Below are positions 35,624 to 44,512 of a stretch of 64,000 nt of DNA, in pieces. Location of the stretch: contig JAUIBR010000007.1 of the NCBI GenBank assembly GCA_030427705.1, positions 62,001 through 126,000 of the forward strand. Direction: 5' to 3'. The stretch comes from a bacterium. GTDB lineage: Bacteria; Myxococcota_A; Bradymonadia; Bradymonadales; Bradymonadaceae. The translations under genes were made by a program, and so were the position numbers. How positions within the stretch are numbered: position 1 is the first letter of the stretch; every line of letters starts with the position of its first letter. The notes under the pieces were generated by a model that saw nothing but the letters and a program-made list of their open reading frames with translations, ran no database searches and was not told where the DNA came from.

Positions 35624-37978
35624 TTACATTGCACGGGTTTTGGTCCCGTCGGGTCCTACCCAATATGGGACCCATACCAACACCATCAAGTCGACGTCCA
35701 CGTCACTCTTTCGCGGGGTCACGGATTTGGTGTCGATTGGGTACGCCTCTGGACTGTGGGTCTCGGCGACGCGGGCAAGCTCAGCCTCGGATTCCTGCTG
35801 GATTTCGCGAAGCTCATCGTAGGCGTCTTGAAGCTGTCGTTGCGCGCGTTCGACATCCTGTGCCTCTTTGTTTGCTCTACGAACCCCGCTGGCGCTGCGC
35901 CGCATGGCCGAACGCGACGACCGACCCGTCAGCGCGCTGAGCAGTCCGCCACCAACCGAAAGCAGAGTGTCAGTCTTGGCGTCGCTAGCCTGCTGTTGCT
36001 GGACTTCGAGCTTGTCTTGCAGCTTGTAGATCTTGGTTTCAACGCGGCTAATCTTCTTGTTGTAACGCTCGCGAACATCATCAAGGTCGTCATCACGCCG
36101 CACACGAATCTGGTCTGCGATTCGTGCTCGAAACGCGCGCTCAGACTCGCCAGGGGTGGACGTTAGCTTGAGCTCAGCGCATTCCAGCAGTGTGTAGTTG
36201 ACCTCGCGATAGGCGTGGTTGTGTAGCTCTTTTTTCCAAGCCGTGTAGCTCTTGCTCTCGAACGCGGGGGACGGCAGCGCCATGAACGAGCCGTCTTCTG
36301 CAGTCTCTTCAAACTTGGACGTATCCAGAATCGTCGTGAAGCTAGTGCTCCAATCAACTGGGTCTGGCCCATCCGTGAATCCCACGATGAATCCGAAGTC
36401 GACATCGTCGTTCAGATCGAGCTTGTTGTCGTTGAAGTGGACCGTGCCGCTTCCGTAGAGCATGGGCCGCCAGAGCAGGGTTGCGCCTTCTGGTTTGGGC
36501 ATCGCGACGTCCAAGAAGTACTCCTTCACGTCGTCGGGTAGGACCGCACGTTTAGCCTCCGGTTCCGCGGTCACCTTTTCGGGCTCAGGCGCTTGATAAC
36601 CCTCGGTCAGCTCGCGAATATCGCCCATCGTGAGCGGCCCCTTCAGGTACGACATCACCCATCGGGTTTGGAACAACAGGGGCGCTTCATCGTGCACGTT
36701 ATGCAGTAGAAACTGCCTTGGTTCGAGCGCGGACAACATGTCATCAAGGCCACGTCCGGACGCCTCTTTGAGGCCTTGCGCGACCTTCTCGCGGTCGCGG
36801 TCGGTCTGTAGACGGCCAATGAACCACGTACCGGCGTTCGACAACGCCTTGTAGTCGATATCGCCCGGGTTCTGAGTCGCCAGGACCAACCCCAATCCGT
36901 ATGCGCGTGCCTGCTTCATCATCGTCATGATGGGCTTCTTCGTCGGGGGCTTGGCCACTGGTGGAACGAGCCCCGCGATCTCGTCCATGTACAAAAGCGC
37001 GCGCAGGCTTGATGTGCCGCGCTGCTGTCGCATCCAGCCTTCAAGGCGGTTCAACAGCAGCGACGTGAAGAACATTTTCTCGCGCTCCGACAAGTGCGCG
37101 ATGGACAGGATGGAGATTTGTGGACGGCCGGATTCGTCGTAGAGCAGGGCGTCGATCTCCAGCGGGTCGCCTGCCAACCAGCCTTGGAAGCTAGGTGCCG
37201 CGACCAGTCCGTTCAGCTTGTTTGCCACCGAGGTTCGCTTGCTTGCGTTCAGCACGTCGTCTGCCGGCATCACGCCAATCTGTGCGAACGGCGGTCGGGC
37301 AAGGTCGCGGATGATCGTGGCCAATGTGGCGTCCTCTCCCGCGCGCCAGCGATGGGTCAGAATTGCGGACAAGAACGTGTGGACCGGGCTCGACAACGGA
37401 TCTGCATCCTCGCCAATCAGGCTCAACAGGCTGCCAGCCGTGCCTTCGACTTTGGCAGCAAACGACTCGTAGTCGTCCAGCTCAAATCCCGTGGGCGCGT
37501 TCAAGGATGACAGCACCGACAGAGGCCTGCCCGCCGTGCTGCCCGGCGTGTAGATGACGACGTCACCTTGCTCGCGAAATCGTTGGATGCGCGCCTCGTC
37601 CTGTCCCCAGGACTGCAGCCCGCGCTTCCACTTGTCGGCTTCTTTCTGAGCCAGTTGGGATTTGGTGATGCCTTCGCGTCGGGCTTCGTCTTCGTCTACC
37701 CAATGCTCGAAGCTTGCGGCCTCCAGCTTTGGAAACGTCAGCAAGAGGTTGCCCATGTCGCCTTTGGGGTCGACAACGATGGCCGGCACGCGGTCCATCA
37801 GGGCCTCTTCCAGAATGCCTACGCCTAGACCGGTCTTGCCGCTCCCGGTCATGCCAACGCAAACCGCGTGCGTCAGTAAATCCCGCGAGTCGTACAGAAC
37901 CGGGACGTCCGATTGGTCGCTTCGTCGCCCCAGATAGAATAAGCCTAACTTCTCGTAAACGGAGTCAGTTATTGGCAT
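35624..37978 (-). CDS. HerA/DUF853-like P-loop ATPase with C-terminal coiled coil
   Basis: 784 residues. Walker A is GMTGSGKTGLGVGILEEAL near residue 42-50, AIVVDPKGDMGNLL follows, and Walker B is LLYMDEIAGLVPPVAKP with LATQNPGDIDYKALSNAG further on. These are typical of the HerA/FtsK-like 'helicase HerA-like' clade used in DNA processing and defence. Residues about 610-740 form a coiled coil (RETERYNKKISRVETKI region, QLQDAYDELREIQQESEAE). No nuclease or membrane segment is visible. It lies between phoD (3-base gap) and the SMI1-TM2 gene (9-base gap). The role is unclear; DNA or substrate translocation is the family expectation. Confidence 0.75.
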   Translation of the reverse strand: MPITDSVYEKLGLFYLGRRSDQSDVPVLYDSRDLLTHAVCVGMTGSGKTGLGVGILEEALMDRVPAIVVDPKGDMGNLLLTFPKLEAASFEHWVDEDEARREGITKSQLAQKEADKWKRGLQSWGQDEARIQRFREQGDVVIYTPGSTAGRPLSVLSSLNAPTGFELDDYESFAAKVEGTAGSLLSLIGEDADPLSSPVHTFLSAILTHRWRAGEDATLATIIRDLARPPFAQIGVMPADDVLNASKRTSVANKLNGLVAAPSFQGWLAGDPLEIDALLYDESGRPQISILSIAHLSEREKMFFTSLLLNRLEGWMRQQRGTSSLRALLYMDEIAGLVPPVAKPPTKKPIMTMMKQARAYGLGLVLATQNPGDIDYKALSNAGTWFIGRLQTDRDREKVAQGLKEASGRGLDDMLSALEPRQFLLHNVHDEAPLLFQTRWVMSYLKGPLTMGDIRELTEGYQAPEPEKVTAEPEAKRAVLPDDVKEYFLDVAMPKPEGATLLWRPMLYGSGTVHFNDNKLDLNDDVDFGFIVGFTDGPDPVDWSTSFTTILDTSKFEETAEDGSFMALPSPAFESKSYTAWKKELHNHAYREVNYTLLECAELKLTSTPGESERAFRARIADQIRVRRDDDLDDVRERYNKKISRVETKIYKLQDKLEVQQQQASDAKTDTLLSVGGGLLSALTGRSSRSAMRRSASGVRRANKEAQDVERAQRQLQDAYDELREIQQESEAELARVAETHSPEAYPIDTKSVTPRKSDVDVDLMVLVWVPYWVGPDGTKTRAM

Positions 37979-37981
37979 GGT

Positions 37982-40174
37982 TTACACCCATGCTCCAGTG
38001 GTCGGGTCCCAGCGGACGGTGTCGCCATCGTCGTTCACCGTGAACAAGTCGGCAGCCCCAGCGTTGATGCTGAACTGTTGAATCTGTAGCTCTTCCTCGA
38101 CTTCCGAAGAGCTCAGGTCTTTCACCGAGTTCGTCTCTGCCAACTCGTAGAACGTCGCCTGCATTTGCTCACCATCCACGGTGAGGGTGGCGTAGCCCTG
38201 ATGGTCCGAATTGATATAGGCCATATCAGGGTTGGGTACCGTATCGGCTTGCAGGAACTGCTCGATCCCAGCGGCCAATGCAGCCGCACCTGCTGCGGCG
38301 AGCGTCGGGTCGCTACTGGCGGTGTTGATGAGCAATCGCTTCATCGACGACGACGAAATCGCGCCGGTCACGAACTCGATGATTCGCTTGCTGGTGTCGC
38401 CCGTCACATACGGGTTTCCAGCGAAGAACGCGTGGATATCGCCGGTGATGGCAACCACGTTCCCAGCATCGCTGAGCGCGCTGATGAGCTCGTCACGTTT
38501 GTTTGGCAGACCGTCCCAGTCTTCGGCAGACAAGAGGAAGCGCTTTGCAAACTGGTCTCCCAGCGTCGCTCCGAGCGAAGTCAGGTCGATCATACGTTGG
38601 GTTAGCGTGAACTCGTTGCCCCAGACCTTCCAGGTCGCGTCGCTATTATTGACGGTCTCGAGGAACCACGCCTCTTGTGCGTCACCCAGGGTGTTCTCGG
38701 ATGCGCCAGACGTTGCTGCGTATTGGCTGCGGGCATAGGCGAGGAACGCGTCTTGGACCACGAAATAGCGCGAACCAAGCTGTCCGGTTGCGCCCGTTTT
38801 CCCCATCGAGATCGCGGTCAACCCGGCTTCCAGCCCGGTTGGGTCAATCAGCGGAATCTGCATGTCCTGCGGGAGATTCTCGTTCACAGACGCCACGACA
38901 CCGTTGATGAACGTGACGCTGATATTGCCTGCAACATCGGCGGCATCGTAACCGGCCGCACCCGCCGCATCGGTGAGCACGGTCTTGTAAGTGCCACCAT
39001 CGTAGGTGTCGATGTCGACATACGGGTCAGCCCATGCTGGAAGGCTTCCTTCCTGCGCTTCCAAGTCAGTCTGGTTCAAGAGCAGCGTGCCCGGGAACAT
39101 GTCTTCGGCAATGACGTGGTCAGCGCGATAGGTGCGCAGGTCAGTCATCACAACATGAAGGTTCTTCCCGTATCGAATGTCGCGGTAGATCCGAAGGTCG
39201 TCTGGGTAGTTCGCCGATGCGTCGTACTCAAAGTCCGGAGCGTCGAGGTAGTCAACCGGCATGTACTCGTACCACGCCTGATTAGCGGCTTTGCGTCGGT
39301 CGACGTCGGTCTCGTCTTCACGCCCATCGGTGTACGTCGCGGTGGCGCCGTAGCAGTCGTCCGAATACTCATGGTCGTCCCAGATCGCGATGAACGGGAA
39401 GAGCTCATGCGCCCGCTGCAACCATGGGTCAGCCCGGTATGTCCTGTACATATCGCGGTAGTTACCCAGTGATTTGGCCGCGTAATACTGGTTATCTTCG
39501 CCTTCGTTGAACACGATGGCTTCTTCCGGATTGCGGAAGATAAGACCGCGCCCCGGTGTCGTCTCTTGGAACTGAGGGTCGCCGGTCGTTTCGTACACAT
39601 AGTCGCCAAGGTGAACCACAAAATCTATGTCATCTTGTGTCACCATATGTTTGTACGGGTTGTAGTACTTCCCGTTGATGTCCTGGCAGCTGGCAAAAGC
39701 GAACTTCACCGCCGTATCCGCGTCAGCAGCCGGTGCGGTCGCCGTACGGCCCACTCGAGATGCATAGCGCGTCCCGTCCTTTTCGTAGACGAATCGGTAG
39801 TAGTAGGTCGTCCCAGGATCGAGGTCTTCCAGGCGAATCTTCACGCAGTTGTCGAACGCGGCGAGCGCCGTCACGACGCGGCCGCACTCATCACCGAGGT
39901 CGAAGATTTGGGTGAACTCTTCGTCGAGCGCCAATTGAAGCTGAAGGCTGATATCACCGTCCCCATCCTCCACGCGCGTCCACAAGATGACCGTCGATGG
40001 CGACGGGTCCCCTGATGCGACCGACTGCGGGAAGAACATCGAGCCGTCCTCAAGCCCGGTGTAGCAGGTTGGATTGACGTTGTTCGAGGTGTCGTCGTCC
40101 GAGCCACATCCAACAACAAGGGCGCCGACAGACACGGCCACCGCTTTCAAAAAGTCACGTCGTTTCAAAAACAT
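37982..40174 (-). CDS. phoD: PhoD-type phosphodiesterase/alkaline phosphatase, Tat-exported
   Basis: 730 residues. A twin-arginine signal, MFLKRRDFLKAVAVSVGALV, ends in a lipobox-like VVGCG. Domain order follows PhoD: an N-terminal immunoglobulin-like domain (SVASGDPSPSTVILWTRVE; TTYYYRFVYE) followed by the metallophosphatase with FASCQDIN, HLGDYVYETTG, IWDDHEYSDDCYG and a late GDIHAFF. These provide the metal ligands. PhoD enzymes cleave phosphodiesters such as teichoic or phospholipid head groups and are usually secreted under phosphate limitation. It is in an operon with the HerA-like gene (3 bases) and a LolA-like gene (30 bases upstream). It is longer than usual because of inserted loops. 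Confidence 0.9.
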   Translation of the reverse strand: MFLKRRDFLKAVAVSVGALVVGCGSDDDTSNNVNPTCYTGLEDGSMFFPQSVASGDPSPSTVILWTRVEDGDGDISLQLQLALDEEFTQIFDLGDECGRVVTALAAFDNCVKIRLEDLDPGTTYYYRFVYEKDGTRYASRVGRTATAPAADADTAVKFAFASCQDINGKYYNPYKHMVTQDDIDFVVHLGDYVYETTGDPQFQETTPGRGLIFRNPEEAIVFNEGEDNQYYAAKSLGNYRDMYRTYRADPWLQRAHELFPFIAIWDDHEYSDDCYGATATYTDGREDETDVDRRKAANQAWYEYMPVDYLDAPDFEYDASANYPDDLRIYRDIRYGKNLHVVMTDLRTYRADHVIAEDMFPGTLLLNQTDLEAQEGSLPAWADPYVDIDTYDGGTYKTVLTDAAGAAGYDAADVAGNISVTFINGVVASVNENLPQDMQIPLIDPTGLEAGLTAISMGKTGATGQLGSRYFVVQDAFLAYARSQYAATSGASENTLGDAQEAWFLETVNNSDATWKVWGNEFTLTQRMIDLTSLGATLGDQFAKRFLLSAEDWDGLPNKRDELISALSDAGNVVAITGDIHAFFAGNPYVTGDTSKRIIEFVTGAISSSSMKRLLINTASSDPTLAAAGAAALAAGIEQFLQADTVPNPDMAYINSDHQGYATLTVDGEQMQATFYELAETNSVKDLSSSEVEEELQIQQFSINAGAADLFTVNDDGDTVRWDPTTGAWV

Positions 40175-40204
40175 CCAATTCGCTCTTTGGAATGGGTAGG
40201 TGAG

Positions 40205-40933
40205 TTACTTCTTTCGCTTCAAATATCGCTTCGAAAAGAAATCGTCCTTCAGACCGGTGTCGGTCTTCACGTCCGAAAGTACGGCCGTCGAGGTGCTCTT
40301 CGCTTCCAAATCTTCGGCCACAATCTTGTGGGCAAGCGGGGTCTTCTGCACAACCTTAACGTCGGTCGCGGTCAGTCGGCGCGCCAGCTTGGTGCCCTTG
40401 TAGAATTCAACCAGCGACACAACATGGTCGGCCTTTCGTACCTTCAACGTCAGCGAAGAGTACGGCTCGTCATCTGGCTTCTTGGGTGTGAGCGTCAGCG
40501 TCCACGAATCCTTGTCCTGGCTCTTCAGTTTGGGACTGAATCGTTTCGCATAGCCAATGCGAACCATGTCATCTTGCGTGAAGTTCGAGCTCAAAAACGG
40601 CTGTCCACGACGTTGCCCAGCAACGCGTCGAACTCGCCCGAACGACGGCAAATACAGGTAGAACTGGTCTTCGTCGGTTGCCAACAACCCCACGCCTTTC
40701 AGGCGAGGCGGCGACGTGACCTTGAGCATCCGCTTGTGGTCACCTTTCTGCCAAACCAGGATATCCCGCGACGTCTCTTTGCCACTGGCTTCCTTGGTCG
40801 TGAGCTCGATCTTCGCCGAGAAATCCGCGGCAGAAGACGCGACCGAATCGACCTTTTGCAGGATTTCCGCGGCACTTTGCGCAACGGCCACAGACGGCGT
40901 CAAGATCAGCAGCAATGTCAGCATGAATCGCAT
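40205..40933 (-). CDS. LolA-like outer-membrane lipoprotein-sorting protein
   Basis: 242 residues with a Sec signal peptide (about 1-20, ending VAVAQS). The body matches the LolA-like 'outer membrane lipoprotein-sorting' family: DFSAKIELTTKEASGKE, QKGDHKRMLKVTSPPRLKG, DEDQFYLYLPSFGRVRRV, LSSNFTQDDM and a C-terminal VVSLVEFYKGTKL. The fold is an unclosed beta-barrel that carries lipid or acyl chains in the periplasm, as in RND-linked lipid transport. It is the first gene of the operon with phoD. Its upstream side is the repeat region at 40988. Confidence 0.85.
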   Translation of the reverse strand: MRFMLTLLLILTPSVAVAQSAAEILQKVDSVASSAADFSAKIELTTKEASGKETSRDILVWQKGDHKRMLKVTSPPRLKGVGLLATDEDQFYLYLPSFGRVRRVAGQRRGQPFLSSNFTQDDMVRIGYAKRFSPKLKSQDKDSWTLTLTPKKPDDEPYSSLTLKVRKADHVVSLVEFYKGTKLARRLTATDVKVVQKTPLAHKIVAEDLEAKSTSTAVLSDVKTDTGLKDDFFSKRYLKRKK

Positions 40934-40987
40934 CGTGGGACTATGTCATCGACGTGACTTTGGTTCAAGTGAACTGCGTGGCGGCAG

Positions 40988-41412
40988 TCCACAGACGGCA
41001 CAGACGTTTCACAGACTTCCACAGACAAATTTTGGTTGGAGCTGACTCAATAGACGTCGCTATCTCGAGGGTGAGGTGGTCTCGGACGTCATTTGAAAGA
41101 AGTCTGCGCTCGTCTGTGTCGCGTCTGCGCTGTCTGTGGATTTTTCTCCGGAGTAATTTGGTGGGCTTCATCCGCAGACGGCACAGACGTTTCACAGACT
41201 TCCACAGACAAATTTTGGTTGGCGCTGACTCAATAGACGTCGCTATCTCGAGGGTGAGGTGGTCTCGGACGTCATTTGAAAAAAGTCTGTGCTCGTCTGT
41301 GTCGCGTCTGCGCTGTCTGTGGATTTTTCTCCGAAGTGACAGCGTCGGACGTCATTTGAAAATGTCTGTGATCGTCTGTGTCGCGTCTGCGCTGTCTGTG
41401 GATTTTTCTCCG
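40988..41412. repeat. Duplicated long inverted repeats (CACAGACG-type), two and a half copies
   Basis: Most of the 541-base gap between 40933 and 41475. Each unit is a long imperfect inverted repeat: left arm TCCACAGACGGCACAGACG... (40988-41026) against right arm (41102-41140), matching at roughly 30 of 39 positions. The unit is repeated directly 183 bases later (arms 41171-41209 and 41285-41323), and a right-arm-only fragment follows (41345-41412). The sequence between the arms is nearly identical in the two copies. No gene is seen. The GxxExxY gene starts 63 bases after the last fragment. Confidence 0.9.
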
Positions 41413-41474
41413 ATTTCGGAAACGATCCCTAATTGCGTTCGATAATCGTGCAGAACCCCAAAAATGGAGCTGTT

Positions 41475-41927
41475 ATGATTAAAGAAGAAGACCCATTAAC
41501 CTACCAAATCATCGGAATCGCTTATTATGTGAAGCGCGTCGCGGGCCCTGGATTATGGGAGGCCGCATATGACAAATGTCTTTGCATTGCGCTTCGAAAT
41601 CGAGGCTTCAAAGTCCGGCCTCAGGCACCACTCTTTCTCGAGTTCGAAGGAGAACGATTGATGGGTTATCGATGTGACCTGATCGTCAATGATGAGGTCA
41701 TCGTCGAAGTGAAATGCGTTGATGCGATTGTTGATGAGCACAAGCGACAGGTGCTCAACTACCTTCACCTCGCGAAACTAGAGCGAGGTTTGATTCTGAA
41801 CTTTCAGGAACCGAAGCTGGTGAATGGAATCCGACGGGTTAGCACTAAAGCTCACATACTCAGCAAACTCATGAAACATGAGCGCGAGTCGATTATCGAC
41901 GATTTCGCGAACGAAAGTGGCAACTAG
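41475..41927 (+). CDS. GxxExxY family protein (PD-(D/E)xK-like)
   Basis: 150 residues from the ATG at 41475. It carries the naming motif GPGLWEAAYDKCL (G-x2-E-x2-Y), then FKVRPQAPLFLEFEGERL, YRCDLIVNDEVIVEVKC (D...E-x-K, the restriction-nuclease-like core), DEHKRQVLNYLHLAKLERGLILNF. Family function is not settled; the fold suggests a nuclease. It sits alone next to the inverted-repeat array, and the association suggests that repeat and gene may form one unit. Confidence 0.9.
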   Translation: MIKEEDPLTYQIIGIAYYVKRVAGPGLWEAAYDKCLCIALRNRGFKVRPQAPLFLEFEGERLMGYRCDLIVNDEVIVEVKCVDAIVDEHKRQVLNYLHLAKLERGLILNFQEPKLVNGIRRVSTKAHILSKLMKHERESIIDDFANESGN

Positions 41928-42047
41928 AGTTGCTTCCGATCGAGGTGTCTATGTCCCAGCCGAAAGGGCGCAAGGCCGCATAACTCGGTCGCCACGAGGT
42001 GGCACACCTGTTGCATTTTACCGGGGCACTGACACTGAGGAGTAGTC

Positions 42048-42812
42048 ATGAACACCCGTTTTGCCCCCGTATTCGCTGCACTTTTCGCCCTTTCACTCGT
42101 CGCCTGCGGTGACACCACATCAGATGGGCCAACGAATGCCCCGCCCGAGACCCTCGACTTCGCGAAGTCCGACATCTCGAATGGTGTGACGCGTGTTGGG
42201 GCAATGACGTTCGGTGAAGCAGTTTCTGGGGCGTTCACGGAAGACTTCGAGATGCACGCGTACACGATTCGCGCGAAGAAGGATGCTGAGCTGACGGTGA
42301 AGCTTCTGGCTTCTGGAACCGATATCGGTCTCAACACGAAGCTCTATCTCTATGCGCCGACCGATGACCGCGGCTATGTGCGGATCGCAAAGGACCAATT
42401 CGGTGGACGTTCCGACCTCTCCCGAATCGATATTACACTAAAAAAGGACGGCGACTTCTTGGCTGTCTTGACCACCGAAGATGGAGATGGTCGTGGGGAC
42501 TACCGAATGGCGCTCCTCTGCGCACATGACGACTGTGCGCTTGAGCCAGCTGAGCCCGAGGCATTCTGCCCCGATCGCCTAGATGAACTCTTGGTGGAAT
42601 GCATCGAAAATGCGGACCCAGATGCTCTTCGAACCGAGCCAGGTCTGTCGGATTTCGACGTGGTGGCGAACCATTGCATCGCACGGGATGAAGCGCTGAT
42701 GTATCACGAGCAGCTATGCCAGCTTGGTGATGATGAGTGGTGCTTTGAGGACTTCGAGACGTTCTTCCGCGGCGCAATGATTCCGGCCTGCGGCGCCATT
42801 CAGCAGGACTGA
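42048..42812 (+). CDS. Lipoprotein of unknown function with late Cys-rich end
   Basis: 254 residues. The signal peptide ends SLVACGD (lipobox Cys20). Residues about 50-160 form a beta-sandwich-like region (FEMHAYTIRAKKDAELTVKL, LNTKLYLYAP, GDFLAVLTTED) resembling the bacterial pre-peptidase C-terminal domain, where a DxD-rich beta module binds calcium. The last 90 residues are acidic with six Cys (LLCAHDDCALE, FCPDRLDELLVEC). The stop TGA is shared with the first base pairs of the hairpin array (TGAATTC). Confidence 0.7.
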   Translation: MNTRFAPVFAALFALSLVACGDTTSDGPTNAPPETLDFAKSDISNGVTRVGAMTFGEAVSGAFTEDFEMHAYTIRAKKDAELTVKLLASGTDIGLNTKLYLYAPTDDRGYVRIAKDQFGGRSDLSRIDITLKKDGDFLAVLTTEDGDGRGDYRMALLCAHDDCALEPAEPEAFCPDRLDELLVECIENADPDALRTEPGLSDFDVVANHCIARDEALMYHEQLCQLGDDEWCFEDFETFFRGAMIPACGAIQQD

Positions 42813-43108
42813 ATTCGCTACGCTCAGAATTCGCTACGCTCAGAGTTCGCTACGCTCAGAATTCGCGGCTACGCCGCTCAGAATTCGGCTTCGCTTCGCT
42901 TGCCTCAGAATTCGCGGCTACGCCGCTCAGATCGTATTCGTGATCTGAGGCCGAAGGCCGAATTCTGAGCGCACCAGCGCGAATTCTGAGCGCACAGCGC
43001 GAATTCTGAGCGCACAGCGCGAATTCTGAGCGCACCGCGCGAACTCTGAGCGCGCAGCGCGAATTCTGAGCGCGCCAGCGCGAACTCTGAGCGCGCAGCG
43101 CGAATTCA
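42811..43108. repeat. Symmetric 15-hairpin array exactly between two convergent stop codons
   Basis: Fifteen short hairpins are separated by the constant linker GAATTC(TGA). Left half, linker TCAGAATTC: GC-TAC-GC three times, GCGGC-TAC-GCCGC twice, one long GGC...GCC. The centre is GATC-GTATTCGT-GATC flanked by TCA/TGA. Right half, linker GAATTCTGA: GGCC-GAA-GGCC, then seven GCGC-N3/4-GCGC units with loops ACCA, ACA, ACA, ACC, GCA, GCCA, GCA. Orientation of the linker flips at the centre, so the whole is one large inverted array. Both gene stop codons are the terminal linkers: TGAATTC on the plus strand at 42810 and TGAATTC on the minus strand ending at 43102. No gene is present. Confidence 0.92.
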
Positions 43109-44512
43109 AAACTTCGCGCCAGCCTCGATTCGAATCTCGGAGATGGGTCGGAACAATCGCAGCGTGGTGTCCTTTTGACCGTTCTGCAGCGCCGCCAAAA
43201 GCGAGAATCGGAACACATCTGCGAAGCGTGTTGTCAGTCGTCCTGACGCGAGCCAACCAAACGCGTCCAGGTCTGGATTTGCCTCCATGCCACCGCGTGT
43301 ATCGAACTCAATCCAATTGTCGTAGCTGGGGAAGCGTAGGTTCAGGATTGCGTAGTGGTGCAAGTCGCTGGGGTTACGCTCGAACAGGAACCCGTAGAGG
43401 TACTGCAGGTTGACGTATGTGATGTCGCCAAATGAGCGGTCCAGACCGACGACAAAGCTAGGGTAGGGGTCGCCGGTCTGCACGTCTGCTTCGACTGGGC
43501 CGTCTACGTTGTCGATGATATTCAGGCGCTGCAGGTCCAAGAGACGTTGCTCCGTAATCACGACCTGCGTTCGGTCGGGAATGACGAACGCCATTTCGAA
43601 CCAGCCTGTAATGCCGGCAGCGATGGGGCCGCGCGCATCGGTAGCAATCATGTGCAGCTTCGGGTACTGCAGCGTGGCGACAATGTCGATCTCTTCGGTC
43701 GAAAAGAACGATTCTGGGATCACTTCACCGTCAAGATTTGGCAGGGTATCTCGGCCGTAAAAATACCCCAACGAGAAGTCCGCAATTGGCGCGTTCCACA
43801 CGGCGCGCACCGCGTACTGCATATCGTTTAGTTCGCCGTCGGGCAGGAACGTACGTGTGCGAAGGTTGCGGATATCCGGCGGGTCATCGTCACCAAGGTC
43901 GACCTCGATCGTGTCGGTCGCTTCTTCTGAGGTTGCGATGTCGACCAACTCCGGCGCCAACAACGAAGGCGTGAAGAATGGAATCCATGACGCAGAGAAA
44001 GAGAAATCGCCGACATGATACGTGCCGGTAGCTGCGACCGACGGAAGGCGGCGGTCAAAGTAGACCGGGTCCTGCAAGTCGAACGCATTGATGCGATCTG
44101 TGGGGCGGTAGCCGTCCGCTGTACCCCATTGGATGCGCTGTGCACCGACCTTCAAGTCGAAGCCTGGGAGCACGTCGTAACCCTCCACGTAGGCGTTCAT
44201 GATGATGAGGTCGATGGGTTGGACGTTGTCCACCGAGGTCGAATCATCTGCAGATTCAACCGTGCTTTCGTTCACATTTCGAATCGACAACTCGCCGACC
44301 GCAACGACTTGTTCGGTAATGCTGGCGTCGAGTTTCAGACGAAAGACGTTGCGGTTGTTGTAGTTGGTCAGCGGGCAGGTCGAATCGGCACATTTCCAAA
44401 TACCGGTGCCCACGGCCGACGAGATTTCGCCGCTCCAAGAGACATCTTGGGCAGATGCGGAGGCAGATAGCAGCAGCGTCGCGGCTGCAGCAGCGAGGGC
44501 GATTGGTTTCAT
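43106..44512 (-). CDS. Outer-membrane beta-barrel protein (DUF1302-like)
   Basis: 468 residues from the ATG at 44512, which overlaps the preceding stop (ATGA); an in-frame start at 44572 lies inside the upstream gene. The signal peptide ends ASAQD. The mature protein is beta-rich with alternating polar/hydrophobic strands and ends with Phe (EIRIEAGAKF), a barrel-assembly signature. Early blocks KLDASITEQVVAVGELSI, DLKVGAQRIQWGTADGYRPTD and RRLPSVAATGTY recall the DUF1302 family of barrels. It is the last gene of the HMGR-kinase operon, and a transport role for a product of that operon is inferred. Confidence 0.75.
   Translation of the reverse strand: MKPIALAAAAATLLLSASASAQDVSWSGEISSAVGTGIWKCADSTCPLTNYNNRNVFRLKLDASITEQVVAVGELSIRNVNESTVESADDSTSVDNVQPIDLIIMNAYVEGYDVLPGFDLKVGAQRIQWGTADGYRPTDRINAFDLQDPVYFDRRLPSVAATGTYHVGDFSFSASWIPFFTPSLLAPELVDIATSEEATDTIEVDLGDDDPPDIRNLRTRTFLPDGELNDMQYAVRAVWNAPIADFSLGYFYGRDTLPNLDGEVIPESFFSTEEIDIVATLQYPKLHMIATDARGPIAAGITGWFEMAFVIPDRTQVVITEQRLLDLQRLNIIDNVDGPVEADVQTGDPYPSFVVGLDRSFGDITYVNLQYLYGFLFERNPSDLHHYAILNLRFPSYDNWIEFDTRGGMEANPDLDAFGWLASGRLTTRFADVFRFSLLAALQNGQKDTTLRLFRPISEIRIEAGAKF

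Noticed and set aside
40954..41445. Open frame through the inverted repeats (HRRHRRFTDFHRQ pattern)
   Set aside because: The protein repeats simply mirror the DNA repeats; there is no ribosome-binding site or family match.
42856..43256. Minus-strand open frames within the hairpin array
   Set aside because: They consist of translated repeats (RSEFALC-type) with no start signal or homology; they are products of the repeat composition.
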